Below, piece after piece: positions 62,435 to 64,000 of a DNA stretch of 64,000 nt. Under the pieces are notes generated by a model. The model was not told the origin of the DNA, made no database searches, and worked only from the letters and a program-made list of their open reading frames with translations. How positions within the stretch are numbered: position 1 is the stretch's first letter; every line of letters starts with the position of its first letter. The translations under genes and the position numbers were made by a program. The stretch is taken from contig JAGCUI010000013.1 in NCBI GenBank assembly GCA_017962965.1, positions 28,299 through 92,298 of the forward strand, read 5' to 3'. Origin of the DNA: Treponema sp. (GTDB lineage: Bacteria > Spirochaetota > Spirochaetia > Treponematales > Treponemataceae).

Positions 62435-62462
62435 ATTATAGCATGGCTAATGGTAAAAGCAA
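62435..62462 (-). promoter_or_regulatory. Promoter of the 46-codon gene
   Basis: On the minus strand TTGCTT (62457-62462), a 16-base spacer and TATAAT (62435-62440) with an extended TGC. Confidence 0.75.
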
Positions 62463-62555
62463 GAAATATTATGAGTTTTTTCTTAAATTTTATGCTCATT
62501 GTTTTTGTAGATAAAAATAATTTTATATAGTAGAATTAACAAGTGGAGTTTTTTA

Positions 62556-63782
62556 ATGAAAAAAGTTAATTCTTTAATTTTCGTGCTTTTTTTTACCCTC
62601 TTTTCCCTCAACGCAGCTGAATGGAATATTTATTCAAACGCAGATAAAAAGACTCTTTCCAAAATAGAAAAATGCGACACTCATATTAAAAACGGAAAAT
62701 ATCTTTCGGCTTATTCAGAAGTTTCCGGCTGCGAAAACGAATACATCATTTATAAATACATTGAAGTTTGTACACAGTATTATGCCCAGAGCATCATGCA
62801 CACAATGTTTGCTTTTGTAAATCTGGAAAAAGGCCAGACTCTTTCGGATGTAAGAACCAAGGGCACAGATTTTTCAATGGTGATGAATAAAACTCCCGAA
62901 GAAATCATCAGTGAATATAAAAAAAATAAAGGTGATTCACTTGTTTTACAGCTTGCCCTTGCAAATTATTATTACGATGCAATCAAACGCTATCAGAATC
63001 AGTGGTTAAAAACTCCGGATGAAGTAATGCCTCTGGTAATAAATACCTATGAAGCGGCTGTAAAAAAAGATGTTTATGACGAACAGATTCTTTCTAACCT
63101 TGCAGAAATTTATACAGGCCGGAAGGATTTTACAAAGGCAGAAGGAATTTTTGAAAAATTAACACAGAAAGTTCAGAATAACGGCAGCTACTGGTACAAC
63201 TACACAGTCTGTCTCATGCAGAATCAAAAATATGAAAAGGCAATTTCTACAGCGCAAAAAGCAGTTGATAATCCCGAAGAAAATCCTTTGTTCCATTACG
63301 ATGCATATATGATTTTGGCTGATGCTTACACCTGGTGCGGTAACGGAAAGGATGCAGACAAAGTTTTAAGACAGGCTATAAAAAAATATCCAAACCAGGC
63401 TGGAGCTTATACTCATCTTGCAGAACTTTATTTTTTCTTCCCGTCTGATTATACAAAAAAAGATCTGGAAACCTTCCTGGATAAAGCAGTTAAAGTTGAA
63501 CCTACAGGAAAGGTTGTTAATTCCTGCGTTATGCTTTTGTGTTCAAATCAGCTTATGCAGGATGCAATGAATTTCTGTGAAAGAAATCTTTTAGTTGTAA
63601 AGGATAACGATGCAAAGGGTTTAATGAATTATTATCTTGCACAGTTTTATGTAATGCTCCAGGGAGATTATGCAAAGGCAAAAACTGCACTTAACAAAGC
63701 AAGAGAGAATTTTGTAAAGGCAGGAAATACTGCTATGGTAAATGAATGTGATTCAGTAAAAAAGGATATGCTTGGAGAGTAA
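62556..63782 (+). CDS. Secreted TPR-repeat protein
   Basis: 408 residues with a signal peptide (about 1-20, ending SLNAAE). TPR-type helical pairs fill the second half: ILSNLAEIYTGRKDFTKAEG, YNYTVCLMQNQKYEKAISTA and AYTHLAELYFFFPSDYTKKD. It is probably periplasmic or lipid-exposed and acts as a binding scaffold. It overlaps nothing and leads within three bases into another secreted-protein gene that runs off the window. Confidence 0.8.
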   Translation: MKKVNSLIFVLFFTLFSLNAAEWNIYSNADKKTLSKIEKCDTHIKNGKYLSAYSEVSGCENEYIIYKYIEVCTQYYAQSIMHTMFAFVNLEKGQTLSDVRTKGTDFSMVMNKTPEEIISEYKKNKGDSLVLQLALANYYYDAIKRYQNQWLKTPDEVMPLVINTYEAAVKKDVYDEQILSNLAEIYTGRKDFTKAEGIFEKLTQKVQNNGSYWYNYTVCLMQNQKYEKAISTAQKAVDNPEENPLFHYDAYMILADAYTWCGNGKDADKVLRQAIKKYPNQAGAYTHLAELYFFFPSDYTKKDLETFLDKAVKVEPTGKVVNSCVMLLCSNQLMQDAMNFCERNLLVVKDNDAKGLMNYYLAQFYVMLQGDYAKAKTALNKARENFVKAGNTAMVNECDSVKKDMLGE

Positions 63783-63785
63783 ATT

Positions 63786-64000
63786 ATGAAATTCAAACGT
63801 GCAATCATATCTTTTTTCTTTTTGTTTTTAATTCCGTCTCTTTTTGCACAGCAGATTACAGATTTAGTTTGTATTGTCCGTCCTCAGTTTTCAGAATCTG
63901 ATTTAAAGATTATTAAACAGGCAGAGGAAGAAAGAAAAAAGGATCTCAAACAAAAATCAAAATCTTCTGATGAAAAAGAAGATGATGAAGAAGAAGACGA
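63786..64000 (+). CDS. Secreted protein, 3' end cut by window
   Basis: 71 codons are visible. A signal peptide (about 1-22, ending PSLFAQ) is followed by QITDLVCIVRPQFSESDLKI and then a highly charged Lys/Glu/Asp segment that continues past the end. It starts three bases after the TPR gene and is probably co-transcribed with it. Too little is present to assign a family. Confidence 0.6.
   Translation, partial: MKFKRAIISFFFLFLIPSLFAQQITDLVCIVRPQFSESDLKIIKQAEEERKKDLKQKSKSSDEKEDDEEED

Overview
This 64 kb stretch looks like a chromosomal segment of a Treponema-like spirochaete, probably a gut or rumen carbohydrate user. The evidence is a low-GC, A/T-rich genome, a 1355-residue coiled-coil protein of the spirochaete-restricted SpiroCoCo type, many secreted and outer-membrane-type proteins without close general families, CarD next to ispD-ispF, and a full hexuronate catabolic set. 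The genus is inferred from gene content, not from a marker gene. No phage, insertion sequence, CRISPR array or rRNA is visible. There is one tRNA gene (tRNA-Cys).

Layout. 1-9.2 kb: 3' part of a pyridoxal-kinase-like gene, a secreted trypsin-like protease, citramalate synthase, a ligand-binding GGDEF protein, an HdeD-like membrane protein, a FliL-like protein and HflX. 9.3-18.6 kb: an acidic-repeat membrane protein, a LacI-type regulator, a run of secreted proteins (including an outer-membrane-like barrel and a FecR-domain protein), a one-chain ECF transporter module (two ATPases fused to EcfT), a NUDIX hydrolase and a small membrane protein. 18.6-24.9 kb: tRNA-Cys, a sodium:alanine-type symporter, ArgC, adenosine deaminase, a methyltransferase and two secreted proteins. 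25-29.5 kb: a giant acyl-CoA-dehydratase-activase-type gene broken by one frameshift. 29.5-36.7 kb: an envelope operon ending in ExbB, ExbD and a TonB-like protein, preceded by a secreted protein, a TPR protein and a barrel-like protein.

36.7-46.7 kb is the metabolic centre: uxuA, uxuB, uxaC and eda-kdgK together convert glucuronate to pyruvate and glyceraldehyde 3-phosphate. Although scattered among acetyltransferases, an esterase and a MerR regulator, each of the four transcription units carries the same dyad operator (ACTAG-N4-CTAGT type) at its promoter. No cognate regulator is visible in the window. The MerR gene between them has its own textbook 19-bp-spacer promoter with a dyad inside the spacer.

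46.7-64 kb: a membrane PP2C phosphatase, a DEAD-box-type helicase, carD-ispD-ispF, the giant coiled-coil protein, a HAD phosphatase, a bioY-ecfA-ecfT biotin transporter preceded by a MATE exporter, a free-standing 46-codon gene with its own promoter and terminator, and TPR/secreted proteins running off the end. Two intergenic regions (50.8-51.25 kb and 58.1-58.5 kb) share a 147-bp palindromic element. One copy is nested in a larger inverted repeat; the other ends a small tandem array of shortened copies. Several promoters share an extended -10 (TGnTATAAT-like), and some genes appear to start almost at the transcription start.
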